NCBI GenBank assembly: GCA_024734495.1
Contig: JALMQS010000187.1
Coordinates: 21,801,870 to 21,865,869 of the forward strand
DNA from: Forficula auricularia
Taxonomy: Eukaryota; Arthropoda; Insecta; Dermaptera; Forficulidae
Direction of reading: 5' to 3'
Length of the DNA stretch: 64,000 nucleotides
Shown here piece after piece: positions 43,747 to 55,950 of the stretch. The notes under the pieces were generated by a model, which searched no databases, had not been told where the DNA came from, and saw only the letters and a program-made list of their open reading frames with translations. A program made the position numbers and the translations under genes. Positions within the stretch are counted from its first letter, which is position 1; every line of letters starts with the position of its first letter.

Positions 43747-43979
43747 ACATATCTAATAAAATCTTTGATAAATGACCTAAATTCATGTTCGTAAAATTAA
43801 TTGATTCAATATCACAAGTTGATTTTGAGAAAAAATTCAATCTTTCTTTCTCAAATAGATACTCAATTCTTTACAAAACTTTGCCTTCGCATTGGTCCGA
43901 TGCTGAATCTTTATTTCAGTTAAGCATTAATTTTTACTATTCCAATCGAGTTGAATGGAGTGAAAATATCTGGCTTTCG

Positions 43980-44096
43980 TTATATATTGCATGTTTGGAG
44001 GTGATGGTCTCAAGGGTCTGGACTAGTTGCCAGGAAAGCGTACTAGTACTTGGGTTCGACTCCCGAGGGGACAAGACTCTCCTACATGCAATATAA
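43980..44096 (+). mobile_element. tRNA-like short element, copy b
   Basis: As copy a, with small changes (TTGCCAGGAAAGC, TACTTGGGTTCGACTCCCGA). The first arm base pair changes from C-G to T.G, which keeps pairing. Confidence 0.6.
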
Positions 44097-44159
44097 ACAT
44101 ATCTATTAAAATCTGATAAATGACCTAATTCATGTTCATAAAGATTTCCGTTCAATTTG

Positions 44160-45898
44160 GTCTTCTAGAACAACCTTAACAAATCACAGGCATTTTGAAG
44201 TACAAGCGTTCCTACAAATTTATTTCAATGCACCATCTCCATCAGTAATAACATAAATAATGTAAATTTGAAAATTTGTATTATTAGCTTTATTACAAAA
44301 CATAAAAAAATCACGAATATTTTATTTTAAAATTTCGAATTAAATATCTATGAATCATCTGAAAAAAGAAAGCGATATCCTTCAAATACGATAACAAAAA
44401 AGTAATATTCCATTTATAATAAGGATTTCAATGTCTTTTCAGCTTAAACTTGAAATGACGTAGTATTTGTTAAAGTCGGAAACAAAAATTGGCAACTCTA
44501 TAATTTTTATATAAATTTTCAAATCGATATATAATTTAGTATTTATTAATGACTAAGATTTCACATTGAACAGTTTTGGGGTGACAATCGGTATAAAATA
44601 TTAAATGTTTTTCCAAAAGAAATTTTATGAAAGGCGTTAGTTACGTTTATTTGAAAATGGCTTTGTATATGTAAACTCTTCTTTGAATAGCAGTGATTCC
44701 TATCTACTTGACATTTTAGATAATAAAAATAATAATAATAATAAAAAACAACCAAAAAGAGAAATAAAATGGATTATGAGAGAATTTAATTATACAAATC
44801 ATATTTTATAAATATTTTTTCCTTGTCTTTATGATGATTTAATGGATTATGAGAGTATTTAATAATACAAATCATATTTTATAATTATTTTTTTCCTATT
44901 TATCCCTTGTCTTTATGAGGATTTAATCCACCTATTAGATATATAACGGAAGTGATTATTCTTTAGATAAGTAGGCGAATTGATGGACGGATATCATTAA
45001 AAAGACGTCGAGAGATAATAAGCTATCCAATATTAGAGTATCAAAGCTCGATAAAATATATATATTGGCAATGTTTGAAAATGAATGGCTATTCACCATC
45101 TACTATGATAGAAATTAATTATTTTTTTAATTATATGTACAAAGCATACAAATATTTGAAACATTTTTAATTTACGAGATTCTTGAATTTTTTTATTATC
45201 TATTTCCAAAGAAATTAAAATTCCAGAACATTTTTTAAATTTATTTTAAAGAGCTTATGGAAAAATCAAAAAATATTAATTAAAAAATCGTTGTAAAACA
45301 GCGATTACATTTTCAATAATAACCATCACGTGTTGAGATTTCACGTAATGAAACAATATATAACGATTGATAATTTAATATATATATATATATATATTAT
45401 GGTCACCCTGCCTTTATAAGGCAAGGCGACACAACTCATAACAAGGAAGGAAAAAAGAAAAGAACAGAGAGGAAAAAAGATGAAATATACTAGTTGTAGG
45501 AATTTAAGAGAGAAGATGACAGAAATGAGAGAAAAAAACATTTCATTTTCGTATTCTGAGGGATTTCCTTTCATGGCTCAAGAGTCCGATCCCCGCTCTG
45601 CAGATTCGTCCGCACTTCTAATAACAGATGAAAGCATGCGAGATAGAAGAAATAGGATGGTTTTCTCCGTATCTTTTCTGTTTAAGTTTGATGGCTTGGA
45701 TCCTTGAACTATAAGAGACCGCCAGATTTGGTGGTCATTAATGAAGTCTTCTCAGTTGGTGGTGCTTATGTTGAATGCTTTCAAACTTCGCAAACAGGGA
45801 TCCCGAAATGTCAACAGAGGACGAGCACACAGCCTGGATCTCGTGTTGAGCTCGCCATCAAGTACGTCTTAAAAATTCGCCCGTCGCTTTATATTTTA
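44160..45898. other. No recognised gene
   Basis: Contains a short (AAT)n at 44726-44743, TA run at 45379-45397, and a direct repeat of GGATTATGAGAG(A/T)ATTTAAT (44770, 44842). 45405-45880 is GC-richer, with short frames that show no family motif. Confidence 0.4.
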
Positions 45899-46555
45899 AT
45901 GCCTGGAGCACCGAGCGATGATCGGTAACATTTTGCCTCTAAATAGCTTAAGTTTCAAATTTCAAGGCTTTGCGACTTACCGAAGATAATATATGATTGA
46001 TTAAAATATTTATTTTATGACACTCCTAATTTACACCCCCTTCCTTTATTTCGGATTAAAATCTATACACGACTAATACCTCATGACACTTGATAAGTTA
46101 ACCAATTAAAAAATATCGTTAGTGCCGTTTTTGAGAAAAAAAACGAAAAATCTTTCATCTAAATGTCCACTTACGGTGTTCCGATTTCAACCAAAATCTT
46201 GCTATACCCCTTATATCGTGGTTAAGTTTTGAATTTCGTAGCTCTGAGATTTATGGTTACGAAACGAAGGGGGTACATTCTTACGTACGTAAACATCAAC
46301 TTCCGTTAGTTCTATTTTAGCCAAAATCTTATGGTACTTCTTCTAGCCTCTAGATAGCTTAAGATTCAAATTTCAAGACTCTCCGACTTACCGAAGACGA
46401 GATATGAACGATTAAAATATTTATTTTACGACATGACTAATTTACACCCTCTCCTTCCAATCTGATAAAAATTTATACACGACTAATAACTCATGAGTCT
46501 TGATAAGTACACCAATTTTTAGCGAAATCGTTAGAACCGCTCGTTTAATATAATA
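45899..46555 (-). repeat. Family A repeat, copy 5
   Basis: On the reverse strand runs from TATATTAAACGAGCGGTTCT to ACCGATCATCGCTCGGTGCT, CCAGGCATT. The start is internally deleted between AACGAGC and GGTTCTAACG. The central part carries a partial duplication (two GTCTTCGGTAAGTCG-type segments). Confidence 0.75.
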
Positions 46556-46980
46556 AGATAGTATGGACATGCCCAAGCCCATGCCCATCTAAGCCATCGT
46601 CGACTCAAAAGAACGTGAGGGCCATGTGCCATCTACATTTTACTAGAAATTTGTATAACAGACCACATTATGCACCGTTTAATATAGATATTAAAACACT
46701 AACAAATATACACAAACTTAATAAATAAACCACGTTTCGAACCATACATCTGTAATCCAATCGTCTGGTATTTATGTTTGTGTTTTATTTATAGTGTTTT
46801 TAATAAATATATTAAACAGTACATAATGTTTTTTGATTTCATAACGTTCAACCACCAAAGCTTTAATCAATTTGTAAAAACTTCTACATTTGATTTGGAA
46901 TCCTACGAGGGGATATCTAAAGACGGCACTCCTAATAAACATGCTTAGTTTAGGTCTCACGTTGATAAACATGATAGAAT

Positions 46981-49231
46981 AATGACAATGGAACTATCTT
47001 TGTTCAATTTTGCGCAGATAATGAGCTGAGGATCAATAACACCTTTTTCGACCATAAGATCCAACATAAATACACATGGCAAAATACTAGGGGCCAAAAA
47101 TCTACTTTAGATTATGTTGTTTCAAATCGTAACTTGCATCCATCGCAGATACTAGACGTAAGATCATTGAACTCAGCTGACGTTGGGAGCGATCATAGTC
47201 TTGTTCTCTGCAAACTACGGCTGCAAGTACAACGAATTAAGAAGAAAGAAACCATCAAGGAACAAAGATTAAATATAGAACTATTAGAAGACGAAAGTAT
47301 TAGGCACCTCTATCAGGCGAGACTGACAAATCTGATCCACGAAAATCAGACAAATATTTCAAATGAGATCAATGATTACTGGAGGAACATAAAATATAAT
47401 ATCCTAACCGCTGCCAAAGAAGCAATTGGAGTGAGAGAAGTAAAGATCCCATCACAAACTCTTAAGAAAACACCCTGGTTCTGTGAGGAGATTAAAGATC
47501 TGGCAGATCAGAAAAGAAAAGCTTTTCTGCAATTTAAAGCATTAGGAACATCTCAGGCATATAACGTCTATAAGTTGATAAGAAATCAAGTTAACTGTAA
47601 AATCAGACAAATAAAAAGAGATTACTGGGAAGCTTATACTAAGAACCTTGAGAGAGATTTTTACGGCCAGCAAAGGAAAATATGGGGAATGTTACGTAAT
47701 CAAAAAAAAGAACTTCAAGAATACTCGCCCGTGAACAGAATAGAGAAAGATACATGGATTAAATACTTCGAGAAGCTCTATGCCGGCACAAATGAAGAAC
47801 TTCCGAGGATTGGTGATTCAAGGGATGTGGTGAGTGTTGATGAGGAGGAGGTTTATGAGGTCATAAAAAGTTTGAAAAATAGAAAATCTCCTGGCGAAGA
47901 TAACATCACTAACGAGTTGATAAAATATGGAGGTATACCCCTGTGGGAAGAGATTTCAAAGCTGATTCTGCTGATATTTGAAAGAGGCAAGATCCCTGAA
48001 GAATGGAGAACAAATGTCGTTATACCCATTTTTAAGAAAGGCGAAAGACGGGTGCCTGATAATTACCGCGGAATAAACCTGCTTAACACTCATCTGAAGC
48101 TAACTACAAAAATAATATCAAATAAACTACAGGAAATAATTAATATCCATGATGAACAACAAGGATTTCGAAGAAATCGATCATGTATTGATGCCATTTT
48201 TGCCATCAGACAACTCTCCGAAAAAAGCCTATGAATTCAATAAGCCAGCTTTCTTCTGCTTCATTGATATTGAAAAGGCGTTTGATAAAATCAAGCTTGC
48301 ACATATCATCAACATCCTGATTAAGCATAAAATACCAAATAGCCTTATTAACCTGATCAAAGATATCTACACAGACAACTCTGCAAAATTAAAAATAGAA
48401 GGAAGACTGACACAGAGCATCCCAGTAAACCAAGGGATTAGGCAAGGTGATTCCCTTAGCCCATTACTATTCAACATAGTAATGAACGAGATAATAGAGG
48501 GAATTAAGGACCTTAAAGGATACACCATCGGAGATGAAAATATATCATGTGTGTGTTACGCTGACGACGCAGCCCTGGTTGCCGAAGATGAAGATTCTCT
48601 TCAAAGACTTCTATACCGATTCAGTCTACTAGCCACCAAATTCGATCTTACCCTATCAACAAAAAAAACAAAAGCTCTTACTATATCCAAAGAGCCACTT
48701 CGATGCAAATTACAGCTATATGATAAGATAATAGAACAGGTCATGACATTTACGTACCTTGGTATTCAGATAACCTCTCATCAAGATCTAGAGACAGAAG
48801 TAAAAACACAATCTATTAAAGCCCTACGGATATCAGGTTGTCTTAATAGCACAATCTGGTCGAATAAGTTTTTAAGAACAGAAGCCAAGGTGCGAATATA
48901 TAAAACTATGATAAGGCCAATATTGACGTACGCAGCCGAAACAAGGCCAGATACAGCTAAAACTAGGCAGATGTTGGAGACGGCTGAGATGAAGACCCTA
49001 AGAAGAATCCTTGGCGTGTCGTTGTTTGATAAACAAAGAAGTGAAGACATCAGGGAAAAATGTGAAATACAAAAGATCGATGACTGGGTCAAATGTAGAA
49101 GAGCGAATTGGTATGCACACGTGGAAAGAATGAGCGAAGACCGAATTCTCAAGAAAATTTTAACGAACAAGCCAGCAGGGAAAAGAAGTAGAGGTCGACC
49201 TAAAAAACGCTGGCAGGACGAGTTAGGATAA
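46981..49231 (+). pseudogene. RTE-like LINE: partial endonuclease and RT, frameshifted
   Basis: From 46981 the frame reads NDNGTIFVQFCADNELRINN, TLDYVVSNRN and SDHSLVLCKL: the C-terminal half of an APE-type endonuclease (Asp and SDH motifs). RT follows: RKSPGEDNITNELIKYGG, NYRGINLLN, QQGFRRNRSCIDA. A one-base shift in the A6 run near 48217-48222 breaks the frame, which continues as CFIDIEKAFDKI, IRQGDSLSPLLFN, YADD (48557-48568) and the C-terminal GRPKKRWQDELG, TAA at 49229. Stops just upstream of 46981 show 5' truncation. Apart from the shift no other lesion is visible, so the copy is young. A GAA tail and absence of long 3' UTR fit the RTE group. Confidence 0.85.
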
Positions 49232-49243
49232 ACAGACCACAGG

Positions 49244-49277
49244 TCTATCAATAAGAAGAAGAAGAAGAAGAAGAAGA
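49244..49277 (+). repeat. GAA tail of the RTE-like LINE
   Basis: About nine AGA/GAA units directly after a 20-bp 3' UTR (ACAGACCACAGGTCTATCAA). Confidence 0.85.
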
Positions 49278-49512
49278 TCTTTAAACGTCTCTATCTCCTT
49301 AAATAATGGTCTGAGAGCCTTAAAACTATCGAATTTATAAAAAAATCTTTAAACGTCTCTATCTCCTTAAATAATGGTCTTGAGAGCCTTAAAACAATCG
49401 AATTTATAAAAAATCTTTAAATGTCTCTATCTCCTTAAATAATGGTCTGAGAGCCTTAAAACACGTTCGAATTCATAAAAAAATCTTTAAACGTCTCTAT
49501 CTCCTTAAATAA
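49278..49512 (+). repeat. Tandem repeat, 3.5 x ~69 bp
   Basis: CTTTAAACGTCTCTATCTCC starts near 49281, 49349, 49417 and 49487 (periods 68, 68, 70). Each unit ends with GAGAGCCTTAAAAC, TCGAATTTATAAAAA. Confidence 0.92.
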
Positions 49513-49539
49513 ATTGTCTCTTTCCAATAAAACAAGAAT

Positions 49540-49770
49540 CATCGAAATCGGTTCATAAACAAAGAAATTAGGCCTGAACAAACCTAACAAAAAAGGTCTA
49601 ATACCAAAAAAAAAAACGGGACCAATCGGAAGCTAGACTGAACCCAGTGCAAAATTTTTTGTCAAAATCGGTTCACAATTGACGGAGATATGAGGTAACA
49701 AAAAAAAAAAAAAAAAAAAAAAATTCAGTCGAATAGAGAACCTCCTCCTTTTTTGAAGTCGGTTAAAAAC
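49540..49770 (+). repeat. Dispersed repeat end (CGGTTCA / GAAGTCGGTTAAAA)
   Basis: Contains ATCGAAATCGGTTCATAAAC, TCAAAATCGGTTCACAATTG, a long A-run and AGAACCTCCTCCTTTTTTGA followed by AGTCGGTTAAAAA. This ending resembles a widespread arthropod repeat terminus; class not certain. Confidence 0.45.
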
Positions 49771-49774
49771 TCAA

Positions 49775-51000
49775 CCCTATTGGACGATCATTTTCGGGCG
49801 AATTAAGAGAAGGCTATTTTTCCCAGACCCTTTTCGACAATTTGACATAACCACTCATGCCAATCTTTCCATAATTTCCTTGTCCAGGGAATTTTCGTTT
49901 GAGATATTTGAGCCAAATTAGGTGAAGTTGTCAGTTGTTTTCAGCTGGGTGTACCCAACCTATATTTCTGATAGGGAACAAGTCTTCTGGCTCACATTTT
50001 GGTGAGACTGAATCACCGAATCCCTAATATACTACCTTTATTTGAAATTTAATTATTGATACTCCTCAATTTATATAGGTACATACATATATTATTATTA
50101 ATGTACATCAGTCTGTTGAATAAATAAATGAATAAATCAAATCAATCAAATTCGGGAAAATACATTTTTTGTAATATTAAAATGATTAAAAAAAAAAATA
50201 TCTATTTCCTTTAATGTGAATTTATAAAAAAAAGGAAAGAAGAAGAAGAAAAAGAAATTAATACATTTTACAATAAATTTAAATATTTATGAACATTCAA
50301 GGAATCTCGAATCTGGCAGCCGGGGTGTTTAAAATTAGAAATAGTTATATCCCATTATTTAATCAAATACAAAGTTGTAGAGCCCTATAAGCGAATCTCA
50401 CTCGAATAAAAACCGTGGTCCTTTTCTTTATAAGTTAAATCGCTAAAATGTGAGGCTTGAATGTCCGAATCGTGCCTACTGTGGATATGTTGAGGATTTT
50501 GTGAAATGTGAACGGGTTGCAATCGAATAGCTAAAACTATTTTAGCTATCAAACTACTTATAAATAGTAGATATCTTATTCTAATTTGGTTCTATACTAT
50601 AAAAACAGTATATATTTAAGATAAGAAAAATGCTCTGCCGGATTAAATAAGTAATTATAATTATTATTAGTTCACTATTCAAAATGTTTTTTTTAAAAAT
50701 TTCTCAATAACAGTTCTGACAAATAAAAATATTTTCAGGAACACAAGGCTAGGAGTTAAACAAAAAAACTTCTTATAATAATTGCAGTAAAGAGATATTA
50801 TTTAATTATCCGGGGCATATACTAAATTATGAGCAATACTTTGCCATCGTGTTCCGCACGGGCCAATATTGGGGACGATTAAAAATATTGAAATTATTAA
50901 ATTTTTACATTAAATAGTTTAATCAAATCTAATCAATTCTTCATGCTGAAAGTACATACATTATGGCACCAAAACGAACAATATAAATTTCTATAGAAAA
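49775..51000. other. No recognised feature
   Basis: AT-rich; no coding or repeat structure supported. Confidence 0.45.
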
Positions 51001-51034
51001 GCAAGGATTAAATATAATCCCACCCAAAACACTT

Positions 51035-51092
51035 ATACTGCCAAGTTCGAAAAAGTAATGAAATCTAGGATGCAGCCAAGTTAAATTCGCCA
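51035..51092. repeat. Short dispersed repeat
   Basis: TGCCAAGTTCGAAAAAGTAA, TGAAATCTAGGATGCAGCCA is the inverse of 27480-27530 and related to the ends of the fold-back element at 26104-26633. Confidence 0.5.
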
Positions 51093-51106
51093 AGTATAAT
51101 TAATTA

Positions 51107-51292
51107 AAAGAGACAATAAAAGAGTGTCTTCTGCTGGAAAAATAAATTTTTAATTTATTTATAAAGAGACTATAGTTTCGAGGGCTTTGCTATCTTCATC
51201 AGTCTATTACAATTGATTCACAGGAATTGATGTATGAAAGTTGTCTCCTTCAATTTATAAAAATTCTGCTACTCGGCAAAAAAGATACTTTC
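51107..51292 (-). mobile_element. PLE 3'-end remnant
   Basis: GAGACAATAAAAGAGTGTCT, TTCTGCTGGAA, AGAGACTATAGTTTCGAGGG match the right end of the 14.3-17.9 kb PLE inverted. It then adds GTTGTCTCCTTCAATTTATA and AAAATTCTGCTACTCGG, which in the full copy lie beyond the terminal repeat. No coding part remains. Confidence 0.8.
51168..51202 (-). ncRNA. Hammerhead ribozyme-like motif
   Basis: Reverse strand: CTGATGA (51196-51202), stem II GATAGC-AAA-GCCCTC with two mismatches, GAAAC (51175-51179), TATA, GTC (51168-51170). Same family as the 17.8-kb motif; core intact but stem II weakened. Confidence 0.7.
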
Positions 51293-51439
51293 AATTAAAA
51301 TGCATCCTTCCCATTTTGAATGACAATCTAAATTTATGAATTCTAAATTTTAATTTTAAATTATTTTCATGAAACTTGGCTGTTACGCATTATGTCTTTC
51401 GGGTATTTAACTAAATTCGTGACGAGCCAAGTTTCATGA

Positions 51440-52070
51440 AAATAAACCCAAACTCTATAAAAGTGACAAATTTTAGGATCCTAGGTCATTACATATTTAC
51501 AAATGTTGAAAGTTTAGCCTACAATCATCAACCCTTCATTTAAGGTGTTAAAAGAGAAAAAGTCTGGGTTTTTCGTATTTTTCTTTTATTATCACCTTAA
51601 ACTCTACCAATATGCCATATTTTAGCATCCCTGATTCTTTTCATATATAATCGATTCAAATTTACCCTACAATCTTCAACCCCTTCATTTGAGTGGTTGA
51701 AAGAGAAAAGGTTTGGCTTTTTGAAATTTTTCCTTTATTTGTGTCTCAAACTCTACTAGCATGCGAAATTTCATGATGCTTGAATGATTGGAAGTACCCT
51801 ATAGATTTTGATGCCCTGAAAGTCAGTGAGTGAGTGAGTGCCAAAATTAACCATTTTCAGAATCTATTTAAGCTATATTATAATATAATCTCTTCAAGAT
51901 GGATTACATAATTAAATGTGTACGTATAATTTCAGCTCTGTGTTTCAAATGGGTTCTGAGCTGCAGCAGGGTCAAAAGTGACTCGAAATTGTTCGTGTAA
52001 ATATTGTAAATTGTTGAGTACGGCCAATGCTCGAATTTGGCCTGGGCACGCTGTGCACTATGATCTTTCT
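51440..52070 (+). repeat. Family J repeat, copy 2
   Basis: Collinear with 41385-42010. The CTACAATC-TTCA-CCCTTCATT segment is present twice (51520 and 51670), i.e. a partial tandem duplication relative to copy 1. Ends GGCCTGGGCACGCTGTGCAC. Confidence 0.7.
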
Positions 52071-52738
52071 AGCATAATAAGAATTATCCATAATACCTCG
52101 GATTTATTAGTTGACCACCTCTCTTGATTTTCTATAGAAATATTAGCTCTCCTACTATTAGCATTTGTCTTTTATTTTATAAACTTTGCCTTTTTGTGTT
52201 TCGTTTGAATTGTGCTTCAGGCAAACAGAGTGACGGACAGACGGAAAAATCTAATGCTTGGAAATGGATTTTCTCCCTATTTCAGAACTTTCTAAGGACG
52301 ATGAAATTTTTTTTTGAATATATTCAATACTCGTTCGGCCTGGCAATAAAAAAAAGAGGGGAGGTTCCTGCCTCCAAACTAAAATTCTGATCAATATATA
52401 GTAGTTTTTTGAATAAAAAATTAATTTTGATTAATTTTCAATAAATTATGATTGTTCTAGAAAAACCCAATTCCTAGTCTCCTTGTACTAGAATGATATA
52501 TTTATGGACTTGGTTAGTGTCGTACTATATAAATTACTGAAATAATAAATATTTTAGAAATTAAAAATATGAGAAGAAGAATTTTTAAATATTCGAAAAT
52601 TCATTATTTTTTTATCTTAAATAGTTGAGCTTATAATTTTGCTTCTTGTGAATTTTATTATTGAAAAAAGCTTCATCTATTGTACAAATGTACCAGTACA
52701 TTCAAATTTCGAAAAAAGGAATAAATATAAATCTCAAT

Positions 52739-52829
52739 GTTTTAAGGACGTTTATGATTTCATGTCGGGCCACACTCATTGCAGTGCTGGGCCAGATGCA
52801 GCCCGTGAGCCACGCGTTGGACAGCCCTG
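52739..52829. mobile_element. Single hAT end
   Basis: GTCGGGCCACACTCATTGCA, GGCCAGATGCAGCCCGTGAG, CGTTGGACAGCCCTG: the inverse starts CAGGGCTGTCCAACGCGTGG, a classical hAT terminus related to 21310. The opposite end was not found. Confidence 0.6.
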
Positions 52830-52839
52830 TACTAAACCA

Positions 52840-53420
52840 AAAGATCACACGATTGAAATTGGATTCGATTACCTCTCTAGTCAATAATTTTCAAAATGCA
52901 ATTTAAAATTACAGGCTACGAATTAAATTAAAAAAATAAAAGATAATTCAATTTTTAGCATTCGATTTCGCCCAATTTAGTGAGTCTCTGTCTAAAATTT
53001 TATAATCGAATTTAAAATAAATATGATTTAATAAAATTTTTAAATTATCGTTGATTTGTAATTTCTAGAGAGTAATTTAAAATCTTATACTTAATATGAA
53101 AACCATTTAATTAAAACGTTTACGATTTTGAATAAATAACCGAATCTAATTTATATATCAATTATTTACCAAACAAAAATAAAAACTTGATTTTCCATCA
53201 ATCAACGGTTAAATGATATACAAATCGAACGAACATATTTGCCGATTCGTTCATCTTTATTATTTCTAGGCACTTGAACTCACTTTCTTCTTAAATCTTT
53301 TCCGAATTCTTGGTGTTAAATATAATAGTAATTATAATAATTGCATTTTTCTGCAACCATCTCTTATTTAATATTAAAAGTGAGAATCGAATCAAAAGTC
53401 CGTTTATTAGGAACCTGTTT
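52840..53420. other. No recognised feature
   Basis: AT-rich with no supported features. Confidence 0.4.
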
Positions 53421-53424
53421 AATA

Positions 53425-53960
53425 AATAAAACGGGACCCTATTTATGTCACTACAATGTCTGTAGGTATATCTGTCTGCCTGTCCGTCTGTTAGATCATT
53501 GTAGCTCGTTAAGAAACTAAGATAGAAATGTGAAATTTACAAGATACCTTTATGTATTTAAATCCAAAATCGCATTGTGTTCGGAGATTTGCCGTGCTAA
53601 TCATAGTTTTATACTAATCGTTTCGGAACGTGTTCTAAATCCGAAGTTTTCTAAATTGGTTTAAAATGGTGCATTCATTCATTTGGTCCAATGGGAGGAC
53701 TCGTTGAGAGCTAAAAGTAGGTAATCGTTGATCTCTTAAACCCCATGACGTTATTTCACGCACACCCTTAACGAAGGAATCAATTCAATTCATTATGTTA
53801 GCTTGTCAAGCTAATAATCGTATGATTATTTCGGGGTCCAATTATTTATAAAATAACAAATATTTTTTTAACATGGGCTTATAAGGTACCCCTGCAATGT
53901 TCTCTTTAAGTTGAATTAGGTTTATTTGAAAAAAAAAAATATTTCGCTTCACAATAACGC
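53425..53960 (+). repeat. Dispersed repeat starting AAACGGGACCCTATT
   Basis: AAACGGGACCCTATTTATGT, (GTCTGTC)-like words, then a long AT-rich body to GGCGAAGCGAATGGACC. Similar starts are common in insect repeats; no partner copy with matching ends in this window. Confidence 0.35.
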
Positions 53961-53964
53961 CGGC

Positions 53965-54866
53965 GAAGCGAATGGACCATTTTTAGGTGATTTTTTTATC
54001 TGTAGGCGTTGAGAAATTGCTTAACTTAAAATTATGGAATTTGTTTATAAATTTTCTCATTCTCTCCTTATCAACGTCAAATAAGAACGAATTACATATC
54101 ACAAGTATTTTGAAAGTTATAAGTTATAACGTTATAAGGTATAGAACTATTGGTACCGAAATGGTACGACTTGCACTTGACCAGCTTATTTATTTCCATT
54201 TTGTTTTACAAAGACGAAGATAAAAAAAATTGCATGATTAAATGGATAAGATCGATGCGCCCTTAAAAAAAAAAAAAAAATTGCAGTACCCGGGGTCTGA
54301 ATTAAGCCTATATAACTTTTCTCAAAGATATTTTATACAACTTATAGACAAGAAAAAAAATGAAATTTGTGATAAATCCTGAAAATTAAATAGTATGAGC
54401 GTTATTAAAAAAATCACAACAAATATCAAAATGCATTAAATTTCAAAATATTTAATTTAAAAACTCCTTAATATTCATTAGTTTATTGTAATTAGTTAGA
54501 TTTTTTTATTACTAATGCGAGTCTATAGCAGAATAGTGTACGGAGATTTGAAAAGGTTTTAACTGCATTTCTTTATTTTCAAATATCAGTTACTGAAATT
54601 TCAATTAAATTCCCTACGGGTATAATTTAACCAATTATATAGATATTCTATAATAAAGGAGCGACAAAACATCCCTGCTCTATTATCTCTGTTAATGGGA
54701 ATCATATCCTACTATTTTGTACCATCCTACTCCGGTAAACTTATAGGAATGCCTTTGAGGCTTTTTACTCTATTATTTATTAAACACGTTCAAAATGAAT
54801 GTAAAACATTAAGCGTATATAACAAAACTTACAAAATTATAACAATACCCAAGAATAGGTACTTGT
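53965..54866. other. No recognised feature
   Basis: Short open frames only, without family motifs. Confidence 0.4.
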
Positions 54867-54867
54867 C

Positions 54868-55046
54868 CCCTTTATGAGCCTTGCTTAGTTCTCAACACCG
54901 GAAAATCTCTCCATTGTAACGTCCAAGGGAATTGTTCACTGGAATGGCTTTTCCTGTATTTGCTGAGGCGCTTACAATATAAAATGACAGCTGACTGGAG
55001 CGGAACTCGACACCGCGTCCACTCGCTTACAAGTCTATCTAACTGA
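54868..55046 (-). mobile_element. tRNA-derived SINE 3 (decayed)
   Basis: Reverse strand: GTTAGATAGACTTGTAAGCG (head), GTGTCGAGTTCCGC (weak box B), then GTTACAATGGAGAGATTTTC and GAGAACTAAGCAAGGC, which resemble the body of SINE 1 (TTACAATGGATACTCTCC). No GAA tail is left. Confidence 0.45.
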
Positions 55047-55144
55047 ATAATTCCAAAAAAATTCACATCAATAGATATTTAAATCATGCATTGCAACGTC
55101 TTATTTTATCGGATCTTGGTTAATTGAAGTAAAAGGATTTTTTT

Positions 55145-55950
55145 TTTTAATGATACTGATACAAGAAGAAGTTGCACCGAAAAGGTTCAACCTCTGAAGT
55201 CCGCTGTGAACCCTTGTATCTTGGAAATAAAAAGAGATTTAGGGATTGGGTCGGAGTTGAAGATGTTCGTGGATGCGTGTCTTGAAAGATTGAAGGTTAT
55301 ATGTTGCTAGGAAGACGTTCGGAGGAAGAGAGTTCCAGTCTCTAGAAGTCATAGGGATAAACGAGTCGGCGAATGCGTTCGTTCGGTTAGTATCCAATTT
55401 AAGCGCTTAGGGTTGTTGAGTCTTAGAAAATCGTGTAATTCGCGCAAATGTAGCCTTTGGAGGGATTATTGATTTTATCTCTTCAGAACAAAAACCATGG
55501 TAGAAGGGCGGAGACAGATCTACGATGGACCAGGGAGTCAAGAGAGTCAGTCAATGATGGATCTCTTATCAATCTGATAGGCCGCCTCTGAATTGCATCT
55601 AAGGTATTAAGAGAATGCTTGGAGGCTCCTCTCCACAAATGCGAGCAATATTCGAGACAGGAGCGAATTTGACCCTTGTAAAAGATAAGAAGTTGAGTTG
55701 GGGTGAAAAAGCGTTTGGTCCGGAAAAGAAAGCCAAGCTTACATGCTGCAGCTTTTGCTACTGAGATAATATGGTCATTCCAAGAAAGATCAGAACCTAA
55801 GGTGACACCCAACATTAATATTTTGTCACGAAATTCTAATGAGCTCGAATGTCAGGAAATGTCAGGAAGGTTTCTATCTTGGCGCCTAGAAATTATACAA
55901 CATTGCGTTTTGCCAGCATTAAAGTTTACCATTGTGGGATCCCCAATTTT
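55145..55950 (-). pseudogene. LINE RT C-terminal region and 3' UTR
   Basis: Reverse strand from ~55900: ILMLGVTLGSDLSWNDHI, AAACKLGFLFRTKRFF, CLEYCSHLWRGASKHSL, AIQRRPIRLIRDPSLTDSLD, then, after frame changes near 55480, AFADSFIPMTSRDWNSLPPN and TYNLQSFKTRIHEHLQLRPN before the stop. The 3' UTR ends GTATCAGTATCATT plus A-run (55139-55160 inverted). This is the post-RT domain of a CR1/jockey-like non-LTR element; the exact clade is unclear. 5'-truncated and broken. Fragments of the same family: 35172-35349, 30770-30950, 8565-8640. Confidence 0.8.

Larger units (their letters stand above)
43452..44160. repeat. Inverted array with two tRNA-like units
   Basis: 43452-43592 (GAGAAAGAAAGATTGAATTT ... 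TTGCATGTAGGAGGGTCTTG) is repeated inverted at 43722-43862. Between the arms lies a tRNA-like unit (43631-43746). The sequence from CTATTCCAATCGAGTTGAAT (43590) onward recurs as a direct repeat at 43936-44155, including a second tRNA-like unit. The open frames here are products of this duplication. Confidence 0.8.

Noticed and set aside
43785..44096. 103-codon frame
   Set aside because: Runs through an inverted duplication and a tRNA-like unit; the frame is a by-product of repeated sequence.
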